Shown piece by piece: positions 1 to 8,240 of a DNA stretch of 64,000 nucleotides. The notes beneath the pieces were generated by a model that saw nothing but the letters and a program-made list of their open reading frames with translations, searched no databases and was not told the origin of the DNA. The stretch spans positions 22,615 to 86,614 of the forward strand of contig CAOJBY010000016.1 in assembly GCA_948330435.1 (NCBI GenBank), read 5' to 3'. Positions within the stretch are counted from its first letter, which is position 1; each line of letters opens with the position of its first letter. Both the position numbers and the translations under genes were made by a program. Origin of the DNA: an uncultured Lachnoclostridium sp. Lineage in GTDB: Bacteria; Bacillota; Clostridia; Lachnospirales; Lachnospiraceae.

Positions 1-480
1 ATTGTCAAGCTCGATAGTAGCATCATCAATGATGGCGAACTTCACATCCGGATTCGCCTCTGCTGCTGCCTTGGTAGCGTCTGCAAGCATATAACCTACA
101 CAGATAATGAGATCATAGTCCTCATCCACAAATGCCTCAATGTTGGGTGCATAGTCTGCGTCTGTCTTAGACTCCAGGTAGTTAGCCTCAACGCCCAAAT
201 CTGCGATGGCTCTCTGAAGGCCTTCCCATGCAGACTGGTTGAAAGAACCATCATTCACACCACCTACGTCTGTAATAAGACCAATCTTAAAGTCCGCACC
301 GTTTCCTGACGGAGCCTCCCCATCGGACTGTGCCGGAGCTTCTGCCTCTGCATCATCGCCGGCCTGCTCACTGCTTTCTGCCGGAGCTTCTGTCTCCTGA
401 TCTGAAGAGCCTCCCCCACATGCAGCCATAGTTGCGACCATTGCTGCAGTTAACAATACTGCCAGTAATTTCTTTTTCAT
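1..480 (-). CDS. BMP-family ABC transporter substrate-binding lipoprotein (5' part only)
   Basis: The gene reads leftward and runs off the window, so only the first 160 residues are seen. It starts with a lipoprotein signal (MKKK, hydrophobic stretch, then MAACGGG with the lipid-modified Cys at about residue 20), followed by an acidic, low-complexity linker rich in Ala, Glu and Ser. From about residue 65 it reads FKIGLITDVGGVNDGSFNQS, the hallmark N-terminus of the BMP/PnrA/TmpC family, which binds nucleosides or related small molecules for import. A GAAAAGGAGAG ribosome site lies just before the ATG. The substrate cannot be read from this part; purine nucleoside is the usual one for the family. 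The partner ATPase and permease would lie beyond the left edge. Confidence 0.9.
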   Translation of the reverse strand, partial: MKKKLLAVLLTAAMVATMAACGGGSSDQETEAPAESSEQAGDDAEAEAPAQSDGEAPSGNGADFKIGLITDVGGVNDGSFNQSAWEGLQRAIADLGVEANYLESKTDADYAPNIEAFVDEDYDLIICVGYMLADATKAAAEANPDVKFAIIDDATIELDN

Positions 481-679
481 ATGTTTCTCTCCTTTTCTTT
501 TTTGGCTTACGCCAGAAGCTTATCCAGCCCACAGGCTCTGCCCTCTGGCATAAGGACAAAATCACTGCCATGGTTTGGACAATCTCCTTAGTATTATCTT
601 AACATCTTTGGAGCGAAAAGGAAAGATGCAATTTATAACTATTTTATTTCAATTTCTTACGATCCGTAGCAGATGGGTT

Positions 680-3298
680 CTACTCCACCTCCCGCAATCG
701 TTCCACCACGCTTTGTTTCTCCACGGTGCGGTAAGCCAGTACGGGAATCAAAACGCCCAGTGACAAAAATACAAGCAGCATTGCAAAGATCGGCCACCAG
801 ATCCATTTTGCCGTAAAGAACCAGAGCAGGTACTCCAACTGCCTTAACACCAGATTTTGCAGCATAAGGCTTAAGAGCAGGGACACCAGGATTGCCATGA
901 ACCCATAAGTACAGCCCTCCAGAATCAGCATCCGCTTTACTTGCCGTCCGGTCATTCCAATGCTCCTGAGTACCGCAATCTCCCGCCGCCTTGCCCGGAT
1001 TCCCGTCACAATGGCATTGATGTAGTTTAAGATACCTACCAGTGCCACTACCAGGCTGGCTGCCCCTCCCACAAGGAAAAACATCCGGCGGAAAGACTCA
1101 AACTGATCGCTGTAGCCCTTTTTTGATTCATAATCAAGAGATGGGGCGTTCTTCTCTGTATAATGCTCAAGGAAATCCTCCATTGCCGGGACGGCATCCT
1201 CCTCCATATTCATCACATAGCACATGCGGGCAGCGTCCTCCCCCTTTTCCACTTTCAGAATGTCGGAAGCCATAACAAAATTGATTCCGCCATACCTGCG
1301 TAACGTCAAAGAGCTGGGCAATACGGCCGTTGCACCGATGGTATAGGTTTTTTCATGGCTTTTGTGGACAATCAGTTCTGCATCCACATCCTCTCCGATA
1401 TATTCATAATCATCTGCAAAGGAAAAGGTTACCTCATCCCCCACAGAATAAGCCGCCCTTTCCATGTAAGGAACCCCATAATCATCCGCATGTATAATCT
1501 GAATTACCGTGTCTCCCTTTTTCAGTTCCTCGTAATCCAACTGTCCCTCTGCAAATTTCAGGTATTGAAAGGGAACCTCATCCAATCCATAGATCACTGC
1601 AGTTGCTTCCATCCAGTCATCGTCATTCATGGCCTGTATCTCATTATCCAGTGTATTAAGCTGTATGGCCGCCAGGGTTTGAAGATACTGCTTCTTCGTC
1701 AGGGATACCTTTGTAATTCCAACATCATTGTAAACAAATCCGGCTTCTTTGATCCCCTCCTGACTGTTCACTGCCTGAATAACGGTATCGTCAAGCTCCT
1801 GATTTTTGCTTCCAAACCTGCTTTTAAATAAATCCTCGTGGGCAATCAGGTAGTCGGATGTCACAAATTTGCCTACAAATTTGTTCATATCAAAGCCTGC
1901 GGAAAATGCACTTACGCCATAGAGCAGGACAACGCTTAAGGCCAGAGACAGGATCACGAGAATGGTTCTCTTCCAGCTTCTCCCCAGATTGGCCAAGGCC
2001 ATATTCAACATCCTGGATCCCTGTTTTTCTTTCCTTTTCAGGCGTTTTCCGGGAAGAGATGCTTCTACATAGCGGACAGCTTCTACCGGGGAGACAGCTG
2101 CCGCCATTTTCCCGGGCTTGCGGCAGCTTACAAGTACGGTAAAAAGGGAAAACAAGGCTGCCCCTATGAAGATCCAGGGATTTAAAGTCAGGTAGGACTT
2201 ACTCTCTGACATATTACGCATAACCAGTGCCGTTATCTGATTTCCGGCCAGATAGCCTAAAGCAAGTCCCAGGGGCAGGCCCAGTATGCAGAGCTTGAAA
2301 GCCTGATAGCGAATCAGGGCCTTTATCTGCCGGCCTGTGGTTCCGATGGTTTTTAACAGCCCATAGTAACGAATATCGCCGGATACGGATATCAGAAAAA
2401 TGTTATGAATAATGAGATATCCTGTGAAAACAATCATCAGGCACAAAAAGATGACGGCCACCATATTCAGGAGTTCTCCGCCCATATCCGTGTGGGTGCT
2501 TAGATAAGCCCAGTTGACTCCGGTACGCAGATAATTTTCCGCCATGGGATCTTCCGTATTATAGCCGTTGTCCTCTGCGATTTTACGAAGATTTTCCTCA
2601 ATGTTCCGGCTGTTTTCAAAGCAGATATTTATATTCCATGTTCCGGCTCCCATGGATTCCATAAGGGAATCCGGCTCATGCTCTGAGAGCATTTCATCTA
2701 CAAATGCTTCCGACAGCCACATTTCACTGACCATAGCCGCCCCGTCACGCTCCCAGAAGCCGCTTAAGGTAAAGGTCTCTTCCCATGTCTCTCCGTGAAA
2801 GACAAAGGGGACGGAGATCTTCTCTCCCACCTTATGGGGAACACCCAGAAGATCCAGCACTCGTGTGTCCGTGGCCAGCTCCATTTTCTCTCTTGGCATA
2901 CTCCCGGTTGTGGGGGTACAGAAGAACATATCTGCTCCCACATCATCCGCATAGCGTACTTCTACTCTTTCCTTGGAAAATACGCCATTCTCCAGGGCAG
3001 TCAGTGTTTTATCGGTTCCGCATTTTGCTATCAGGGGATGGGTTATCAGAGCTTCCTTTTGTTCCTCTGTCACATTTTTGAAGCCACCGTGGGCATAACC
3101 ACCTACCTGCCGCATGGTGCTTTGCTCGGTAGAATATTTTATGGAAATGGCCGCTGTGAACAGGGCACTGAATAAAAGAGTCGTCAAAATGATGGCAATG
3201 ACTGCCATGATGTTTCGGGTCCTGTTGGCTGCAAAGCTTCTGTCTGCCAGGCGGCGTATAGTTTTTTGATTCTTTACACGCAGCATATTACTCACCAT
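680..3298 (-). CDS. Bce-like ABC transporter permease, FtsX domains (module 1)
   Basis: An 872-residue MacB/FtsX-type permease. One membrane helix lies near residues 30-52, three near 277-395, one near 450-475 and three in the last 120 residues, with a large extracytoplasmic domain between about 475 and 750. This 10-helix plan with one big loop is typical of BceB/VraG-type transporters that remove or sense cell-wall-active peptides. The start overlaps the end of the ATPase gene by 11 bases, so the two are probably translated together. It ends just before a 200-base gap to the BMP gene. The drug handled is unknown. It is a distant paralogue of the permease at 24324-26699. Confidence 0.93.
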   Translation of the reverse strand: MVSNMLRVKNQKTIRRLADRSFAANRTRNIMAVIAIILTTLLFSALFTAAISIKYSTEQSTMRQVGGYAHGGFKNVTEEQKEALITHPLIAKCGTDKTLTALENGVFSKERVEVRYADDVGADMFFCTPTTGSMPREKMELATDTRVLDLLGVPHKVGEKISVPFVFHGETWEETFTLSGFWERDGAAMVSEMWLSEAFVDEMLSEHEPDSLMESMGAGTWNINICFENSRNIEENLRKIAEDNGYNTEDPMAENYLRTGVNWAYLSTHTDMGGELLNMVAVIFLCLMIVFTGYLIIHNIFLISVSGDIRYYGLLKTIGTTGRQIKALIRYQAFKLCILGLPLGLALGYLAGNQITALVMRNMSESKSYLTLNPWIFIGAALFSLFTVLVSCRKPGKMAAAVSPVEAVRYVEASLPGKRLKRKEKQGSRMLNMALANLGRSWKRTILVILSLALSVVLLYGVSAFSAGFDMNKFVGKFVTSDYLIAHEDLFKSRFGSKNQELDDTVIQAVNSQEGIKEAGFVYNDVGITKVSLTKKQYLQTLAAIQLNTLDNEIQAMNDDDWMEATAVIYGLDEVPFQYLKFAEGQLDYEELKKGDTVIQIIHADDYGVPYMERAAYSVGDEVTFSFADDYEYIGEDVDAELIVHKSHEKTYTIGATAVLPSSLTLRRYGGINFVMASDILKVEKGEDAARMCYVMNMEEDAVPAMEDFLEHYTEKNAPSLDYESKKGYSDQFESFRRMFFLVGGAASLVVALVGILNYINAIVTGIRARRREIAVLRSIGMTGRQVKRMLILEGCTYGFMAILVSLLLSLMLQNLVLRQLEYLLWFFTAKWIWWPIFAMLLVFLSLGVLIPVLAYRTVEKQSVVERLREVE

Positions 3299-3962
3299 CC
3301 TTTGCGATGCGGCCGTCCTCGATGCGGATGATGCGATCGGACATTTGGGCTATCTCTTCGTTGTGAGTAATCATGACAATGGTCTGATGGAAACGTTCAC
3401 TGGTGATTTTTAAAAGTCCCATGACATCCTGGCTGGTTTTAGAATCCAGATTGCCGGTGGGCTCGTCAGCCAGAATGATTGCCGGCTTGCTTGCCAGTGC
3501 CCGGGCGATGGCAACCCGCTGCTGCTGCCCGCCGGAGAGATTTCCCGGGAGATTCTGAAGCTTTTCCTCCAAACCAAGGAGATCTATGATCTGCTTGATG
3601 TATTTTTTATCCGGATGTCCGCCGTCCAATTCAATGGGAAGCAATATATTCTCTTTTACGTTCAGTACCGGAACCAGGTTGTAGTTTTGGAATACGAAGC
3701 CGATCTTTCTTCGGCGGAAGATGGTCAGGGCTTCTTCTTTGAATGAAAAGATGTCTTTTCCATCTACCAGGACTTTTCCGTCTGTAGGGCGGTCCAGGCC
3801 GCCCAGCATGTGGAGCAGGGTGGATTTGCCGCTTCCTGATGTTCCGACAATGGCGGTAAAGCTGCCGTTTTCTATCTTTAGGTTTACGCCGTCCAGGGCT
3901 TTTACTGTGTTTTCGCCGGAACCGTAATGCTTTCGCAGGTCCTTTGTTTCCAGAATGGTCAT
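3288..3962 (-). CDS. ABC transporter ATPase, MacB/BceA type (module 1)
   Basis: A 224-residue ATPase with Walker A GTSGSGKST at residues 40-48, signature LSGGQQQR near 142, Walker B ILADEPTGNLD near 160 and the switch His in MITHNEE. The sequence belongs to the LolD/MacB/BceA group that powers FtsX-type permeases. It lies directly before the permease gene with an 11-base overlap. The matching regulator and kinase are at 5644-7264, separated by a terminator and a broken membrane-protein locus, so this ATPase probably has its own promoter in the 216 bases upstream (TATACT occurs there, but I see no good -35). Confidence 0.95.
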   Translation of the reverse strand: MTILETKDLRKHYGSGENTVKALDGVNLKIENGSFTAIVGTSGSGKSTLLHMLGGLDRPTDGKVLVDGKDIFSFKEEALTIFRRRKIGFVFQNYNLVPVLNVKENILLPIELDGGHPDKKYIKQIIDLLGLEEKLQNLPGNLSGGQQQRVAIARALASKPAIILADEPTGNLDSKTSQDVMGLLKITSERFHQTIVMITHNEEIAQMSDRIIRIEDGRIAKDGE

Positions 3963-4178
3963 GTTGTTTGTCCTCCATTTTTGATTTTAATGAAATCAGG
4001 CTGTGGTCGTACATGATTTCTATGTAGCGATAGTAGTGCTTATACGTGGAGTATAGCACATGAAGATTTCTGGATTCTTTCTGAAATATAACGGTTTTGA
4101 AAGATTTGTCATTTTCAATGATTTAAGTTTTCTAAGGCGGACGAGTCTTTGCATTAATCTGGTTGTGAAAAATAGGTT

Positions 4179-5468
4179 TTAATAGAGGTATTGTTTTTTT
4201 AGGTTATTTATTTCTGACTGGATGGCTTCTCTGTTGGCACTTTGGATGGTGAATGAACGGTGCATGGTGCATGGCTCTCCGGTTGCTTTTATGGTTCCGG
4301 TTTCTATACGTTCGTATTCTGTAAGGACACCGTATTCGTTGATGGTGTAGGATTCTGTGGCTTTTGCTTCTTTGATTTCATCACTGTTTTCCAGACTTCC
4401 TGCCACTTGCTTGTATTTATTGTTGTAAATTATGGTATAGCAGGTTTTCCCGTCCTGGTATTCTTTTGTAATGACCTCTACGGTTTTGGGAGTGACGTCT
4501 AAAAGGCCGCAGATGGGCTGTGTGTTGTGGAATGTATGATCGAGCATGTCTGTTGTCCACTCTTCTGTATAGGCCTGAAGCCATTCCTCCTCGGAAATCC
4601 ATTTTCCCTGATCAGCCATATACCATTCAAGGGTGTCCGGATCTTTCCGGTAGTATTCTCTGTATACGGTGTCTTCATTTTCGGGATCCAATACCTGAGT
4701 ATAGCATTCTCCCTGGGATACCAGGTAATTGGCATGGGGCAGATCGATAACTTCTGATTCTATGTCAGTTTGGAAAGTGTAATCCATCTTATAGTTTTCC
4801 AGACAATGATAATTGTCAATTCCCCGCTGTACTTCCTGTATCATCTGCTGCTCTTCTTTTGTCAGGGAGGTAGGTATCTGGCTTAGTAAACCTGTCACGA
4901 ATATTGCTCCATAATATACTGCCAGAATAACCGCACAGACTGCCGGAATCCATGCTTCGCTTCAACGTCCCTTTTCTCCTGTCTCTTCATCAATCAACAA
5001 GGCATAATGAAGATATGCCAAATGACTGAGAAAAACCGCCAGCAGGATTCCTAGGACTGCCATTACCCATGGAAGCGGATGCTTTGCACCGCAAAAAATG
5101 AAAAACATGAGCCATGGAAAAGCTCCCATAGACAAGCTGCAACTCCAGAAATTCCATTTTCCTTTTCCTTTCTCGTAAAATTCCTGATTTCCGTAATAGC
5201 AGCTATAAAGGAATCTTCCTGTTTCCATAACTGAGATAATCCCAAAAGTTAGAAGCTGAAAAAACATCTCCCCAATCAAACTTTCACCCAAATATTTTTT
5301 TAAAAGGTCAAGTATCATCGGCCAGAAAATCATGAGAAAAATGAGTATTCGAATCAATGTCCGGTAGCACCAGTAATAGCTTTTCCATTGAATTTGTTCC
5401 ATCCGTTCGTCTTTTATGATGCTCTCCGGCTCTTTTAGGGCATTCCACAAAATCCATTTTTTTTTCAT
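4179..5468 (-). pseudogene. Membrane protein gene split by an in-frame TGA
   Basis: Two stretches lie in the same frame: 4962-5468 (168 residues, four membrane segments, starting MKKKWILWN) and 4179-4961. They are separated only by TGA at 4962-4964. Just after the stop the frame reads SEAWIPAVCAVILAVYYG, a fifth membrane helix, followed by a soluble tail of about 215 residues. The only possible restart in the tail is GTG at 4898, which has GGAG 8 bases upstream but would discard half of that helix. The simplest reading is one gene broken by a point mutation, perhaps CGA to TGA. Two separately translated proteins remain possible. Family not recognised; the N-terminal DERMEQI segment resembles small membrane proteins encoded beside XRE regulators. 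Confidence 0.65.
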
Positions 5469-5486
5469 GAAGTCTTCCTCCTTTCC

Positions 5487-5600
5487 CTATTTCCAAAATA
5501 TTTCATCCAGTGTTTTTCCTAAAACATGGCAGATGCTTAAGCATAGATTTAAGGCAGGATTATAGTCTCCCCGTTCGATCATGTATATTTTACATACAAA
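5487..5600 (-). pseudogene. Remnant of an XRE-family regulator (C-terminal half only)
   Basis: The last 33 residues read IYMIERGDYNPALNLCLSIC and then HVLGKTLDEIFWK, which is the second half of a small Cro/C1-type regulator (compare EKGKYNPSLVLAWNIAKVF in the intact gene at 58080). The N-terminal helices and start codon are missing, and upstream lies only the terminator of the histidine kinase gene. It sits 18 bases before the broken membrane protein, the usual arrangement of an XRE regulator with its membrane partner. The pair seems to be decaying together. Confidence 0.6.
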
Positions 5601-5645
5601 AAACAAAATAACAGAACCAAAGTTGTTTTCACCTCTGGTTCTGTC
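5598..5645 (-). terminator. Rho-independent terminator after the histidine kinase gene
   Basis: On the minus strand ACAGAACCA (5636-5644) pairs with TGGTTCTGT (5611-5619) and is followed by TATTTTGTTTTTTG. The stem begins at the kinase stop codon. Confidence 0.8.
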
Positions 5646-6561
5646 ACCCTGTTCTTCTTGGAAGAAATACAGAGAATACGGTTTCTTCTCCGGATGTAAC
5701 CTTGATGTATCCGCCCTGTGCACGTATAATCTCTCTTGCCAGATAAAGGCCAAGGCCGATGCCGTCTTTTTCCCGGACTCGCCCGGAACGGTAAAATCGC
5801 TGAAATATTTTAGGAAGTTCTTCCTCTCTGATTCCCATTCCGTGATCTACAATGTCAATCCGGTAAAAAAGTTCGTAGGGGGAACCCTGGATGAGTATGG
5901 TGTCACCTGGATGGGTGTATTTTACTGCATTATCCAGAATGTTCCAAAGTGCTTCCGCCGTCCATTTATAATCAAAGAAAGCCGTTTCCAGCCCCTCCTT
6001 TATGCGGCAGTGAATCTGAATCTGTTTCTGTTCGGCTAAGAGGGTGCCTTCCTCTGCTGTTTCATGCAAAAGCTTCCCCACCGAATATTCCTTTGGAGAT
6101 AATTGAATGATTCCCTGCTCCAACCTGGAACTTTTAATCAGTGAGTCTATGAGAAATTTCAGCTTTTCTGCCTGAGCATTCAGTTGATAAGCCAGTTCCC
6201 CCGCTTCCTTTGGTGCCTGTTCGGAAAGGAGTCCGGCATAGAGAAGCAGATTGGCTATGGGAGTTTTTGTTTGATGGGAAATGTCTGCAAGGAGGGAATG
6301 AATCTCTCCCTGTTCCTTTGAAAACTCTTGTTCTCTTCCTTCCTGCCGCCGAAGATACTGGCAAAGCCTTGCTTCTATTGAGGATAGATGGCTTTCGTCA
6401 AAATGTTGCTCTTCAAAACTTCCGTCTATAGCTGCCTCCAACATCTCCTCCAGCCGTTCCATTAGAAGCTCCGTTTGCTTTCGCTGTACAAAAATATATC
6501 CTACCGCCCCAAGAAAGGCTGCAAAGATCAGCCCTGTGCATAAAATCATATAGTTATCCAT
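5644..6561 (-). CDS. Sensor histidine kinase (module 1)
   Basis: A 305-residue kinase. The start is ATG at 6561, which overlaps the regulator's stop by 8 bases (ATGGATAA); further upstream codons would lie inside the regulator gene. There is one clear membrane helix at residues 4-25, then a cytoplasmic linker, the phospho-acceptor His96 in DISHQTKTPI, an N box NILDNAVKYT near 210, and G boxes DHGMGI and GIGLGLYLA. There is almost no extracellular domain, as in kinases that sense through a partner ABC transporter. It presumably controls the transporter at 680-3962 with the regulator at 6554-7264. Confidence 0.93.
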   Translation of the reverse strand: MDNYMILCTGLIFAAFLGAVGYIFVQRKQTELLMERLEEMLEAAIDGSFEEQHFDESHLSSIEARLCQYLRRQEGREQEFSKEQGEIHSLLADISHQTKTPIANLLLYAGLLSEQAPKEAGELAYQLNAQAEKLKFLIDSLIKSSRLEQGIIQLSPKEYSVGKLLHETAEEGTLLAEQKQIQIHCRIKEGLETAFFDYKWTAEALWNILDNAVKYTHPGDTILIQGSPYELFYRIDIVDHGMGIREEELPKIFQRFYRSGRVREKDGIGLGLYLAREIIRAQGGYIKVTSGEETVFSVFLPRRTG

Positions 6562-7264
6562 GGGTTCCGCTTCGCAGGGCACCGGTACGATCATCCGACC
6601 AGGTATAGCCGATTCCATAGACTGTTTTAATGTATCTGGGTGTGGACGGATTATCCTCAAGCTTATCCCGGAGACGTTTGATCGTAACCGACAAGGCATT
6701 CTCATCTACATATTGGGCACCGTCTGTCCAGATTCGATCTACCAACTCTGCCCGTGAGAGGGTAAGCCCCCGGTTCTCTATGAGCAGCCGCAAGAGCTTT
6801 TGCTCGGTTTTACTAAGCTCTATACGCTGGTTTCCTTTGATAAATTCCATACTGGAAAAGGAAAAATAAAACTTTCCTGCCTGATATACCTGAATGCCTC
6901 CCCTGCGTCTTTTCCGCATCTGCGTATTGATTCTGGCCCGCAGGACCATAAGGCTGAAAGGCTTGGTAATATAATCATCTGCTCCCAGATCCAGACCTGT
7001 TACAATCTCGGTCTCCAGATCATTTGCGGTGAGGATCACCACCGGAATCTCCTGCTTTTCCTTAATCTCCTGTAATAGTTCCAGACCGTTTCCGTCCGGC
7101 AGATTTAAGTCCAGAATTACCAGAGTAACCTCTTGATTCTTCAGTACTTCTCTGGCCTCTTCCAAATTCTGGGTCTGTAGAAATATATATCCCTCTGCTT
7201 TCAGTGCAAGGGCAATGCCGTTGCTTAAGGCTTTATCATCCTCTACAATCAAAATCTTTTCCAT
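6554..7264 (-). CDS. OmpR/PhoB-family response regulator (module 1)
   Basis: A 236-residue regulator. The receiver domain has the acidic pair in VEDD, phospho-acceptor Asp52 in ILDLNLPDG and Lys in YITKPFS. The C-terminal winged helix ends with YIKTVYGIGYTW. It is first in an operon with the overlapping kinase. Its likely target is the Bce-like ABC transporter promoter about 3 kb downstream, near 3965-4170, although no operator is obvious there. Confidence 0.95.
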   Translation of the reverse strand: MEKILIVEDDKALSNGIALALKAEGYIFLQTQNLEEAREVLKNQEVTLVILDLNLPDGNGLELLQEIKEKQEIPVVILTANDLETEIVTGLDLGADDYITKPFSLMVLRARINTQMRKRRRGGIQVYQAGKFYFSFSSMEFIKGNQRIELSKTEQKLLRLLIENRGLTLSRAELVDRIWTDGAQYVDENALSVTIKRLRDKLEDNPSTPRYIKTVYGIGYTWSDDRTGALRSGTHG

Positions 7265-7391
7265 GAAATATACCCAGCTCCTTAATTATGTATTCTTTGT
7301 GTGTGAGGAACTCATTTTCTCATCTTTTGATTGTAAGATAAGAACCTTGAAAAAGCTTGATTCTTTTCTTAAGAATTTTTGAACTTTTTTC

Positions 7392-8240
7392 TTATTCTTG
7401 TAAAATCGTCATACTTTCTCCATCACTGATACAGGTGATGGTTCCCTCGGAAGTAAGATATATCTGAGCACCTGTCTGTTGGAGTACTTTTTGTACTTTC
7501 TCATCTCCCGGCTCCTCCTGAGAACATGTGATAATGGCAGCTTTCGCAGATACGGCTTCCAGAAATTCCTCAGAATTTTTTTCCTTTCTGCCATGATGAG
7601 GCACCTTAAGTAAATCATGGTTTAACTCAAATTCTGTCTGGTTTAACAATTCCTTTAAACGCTCTTTCTCACAATCTCCGGCAAAGAGAAAACGCTGCTC
7701 CTTGTAAGTCATACTGATCACGAGAGAAAAATCATTATCCTCTTCTGCATACTCCTGCTGCTGGGGTGGATAAATCAGACATTCCACCCCATCAAAAGAA
7801 AGATTCCATGTATCTGTCACTCGTTCCGGCTGCTGCCCTATCTCCTCCAGAGTCTCCTGATATTCCTGGTACTGACCACTGTCTGATTCATAATCCGGCT
7901 GTAGAATCCGTTCAACGTTCACCGCTTTTAAAATCTGATCCGCACCCCCAACATGATCTTTATCAAAATGTGTTAACACCAGATAATTCAGGCTTTCTTT
8001 GCCCCGCTTTTCCAGATAACTCAAAATCACCTGGGAAGTGTTATCATATCCCGTATCGATCATCATACTGGTATTCTCCGTTTCAATCAGAATAGCATCT
8101 CCTTTTCCCACATCAAAAAAAGTGATTTTTATAGCTTCATCTATACTATCCGTAGATGTTTTCCCTTTACAGCCTCCTAATAGGAGAAGAAAAGCCCAAA
8201 ATATAACAAGGAAACTTTTTGACAGATTTTGCTTTTTCAT
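7392..8240 (-). CDS. Secreted ComEC-like metallo-beta-lactamase-fold lipoprotein
   Basis: A 282-residue protein with a lipoprotein signal (LLLLGGCKG, Cys24) and a metallo-hydrolase domain. FFDVGKGDAILIE at 41-53 and the metal motif HFDKDHVGG at 91-99 are those of the C-terminal hydrolase domain of ComEC and its free-standing relatives; KVPHHGRKE is a later metal motif. It should sit on the outer membrane face and cleave a phosphodiester-type substrate, which is unknown. Its start overlaps the stop of the Ig-like gene by 4 bases (ATGA), placing it last in the operon with the kinase and prepilin peptidase. Confidence 0.9.
   Translation of the reverse strand: MKKQNLSKSFLVIFWAFLLLLGGCKGKTSTDSIDEAIKITFFDVGKGDAILIETENTSMMIDTGYDNTSQVILSYLEKRGKESLNYLVLTHFDKDHVGGADQILKAVNVERILQPDYESDSGQYQEYQETLEEIGQQPERVTDTWNLSFDGVECLIYPPQQQEYAEEDNDFSLVISMTYKEQRFLFAGDCEKERLKELLNQTEFELNHDLLKVPHHGRKEKNSEEFLEAVSAKAAIITCSQEEPGDEKVQKVLQQTGAQIYLTSEGTITCISDGESMTILQE

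Noticed and set aside
4962..4964. Selenocysteine TGA
   Set aside because: No Cys-type active site surrounds it, and the position lies between membrane helices. A nonsense mutation is simpler.
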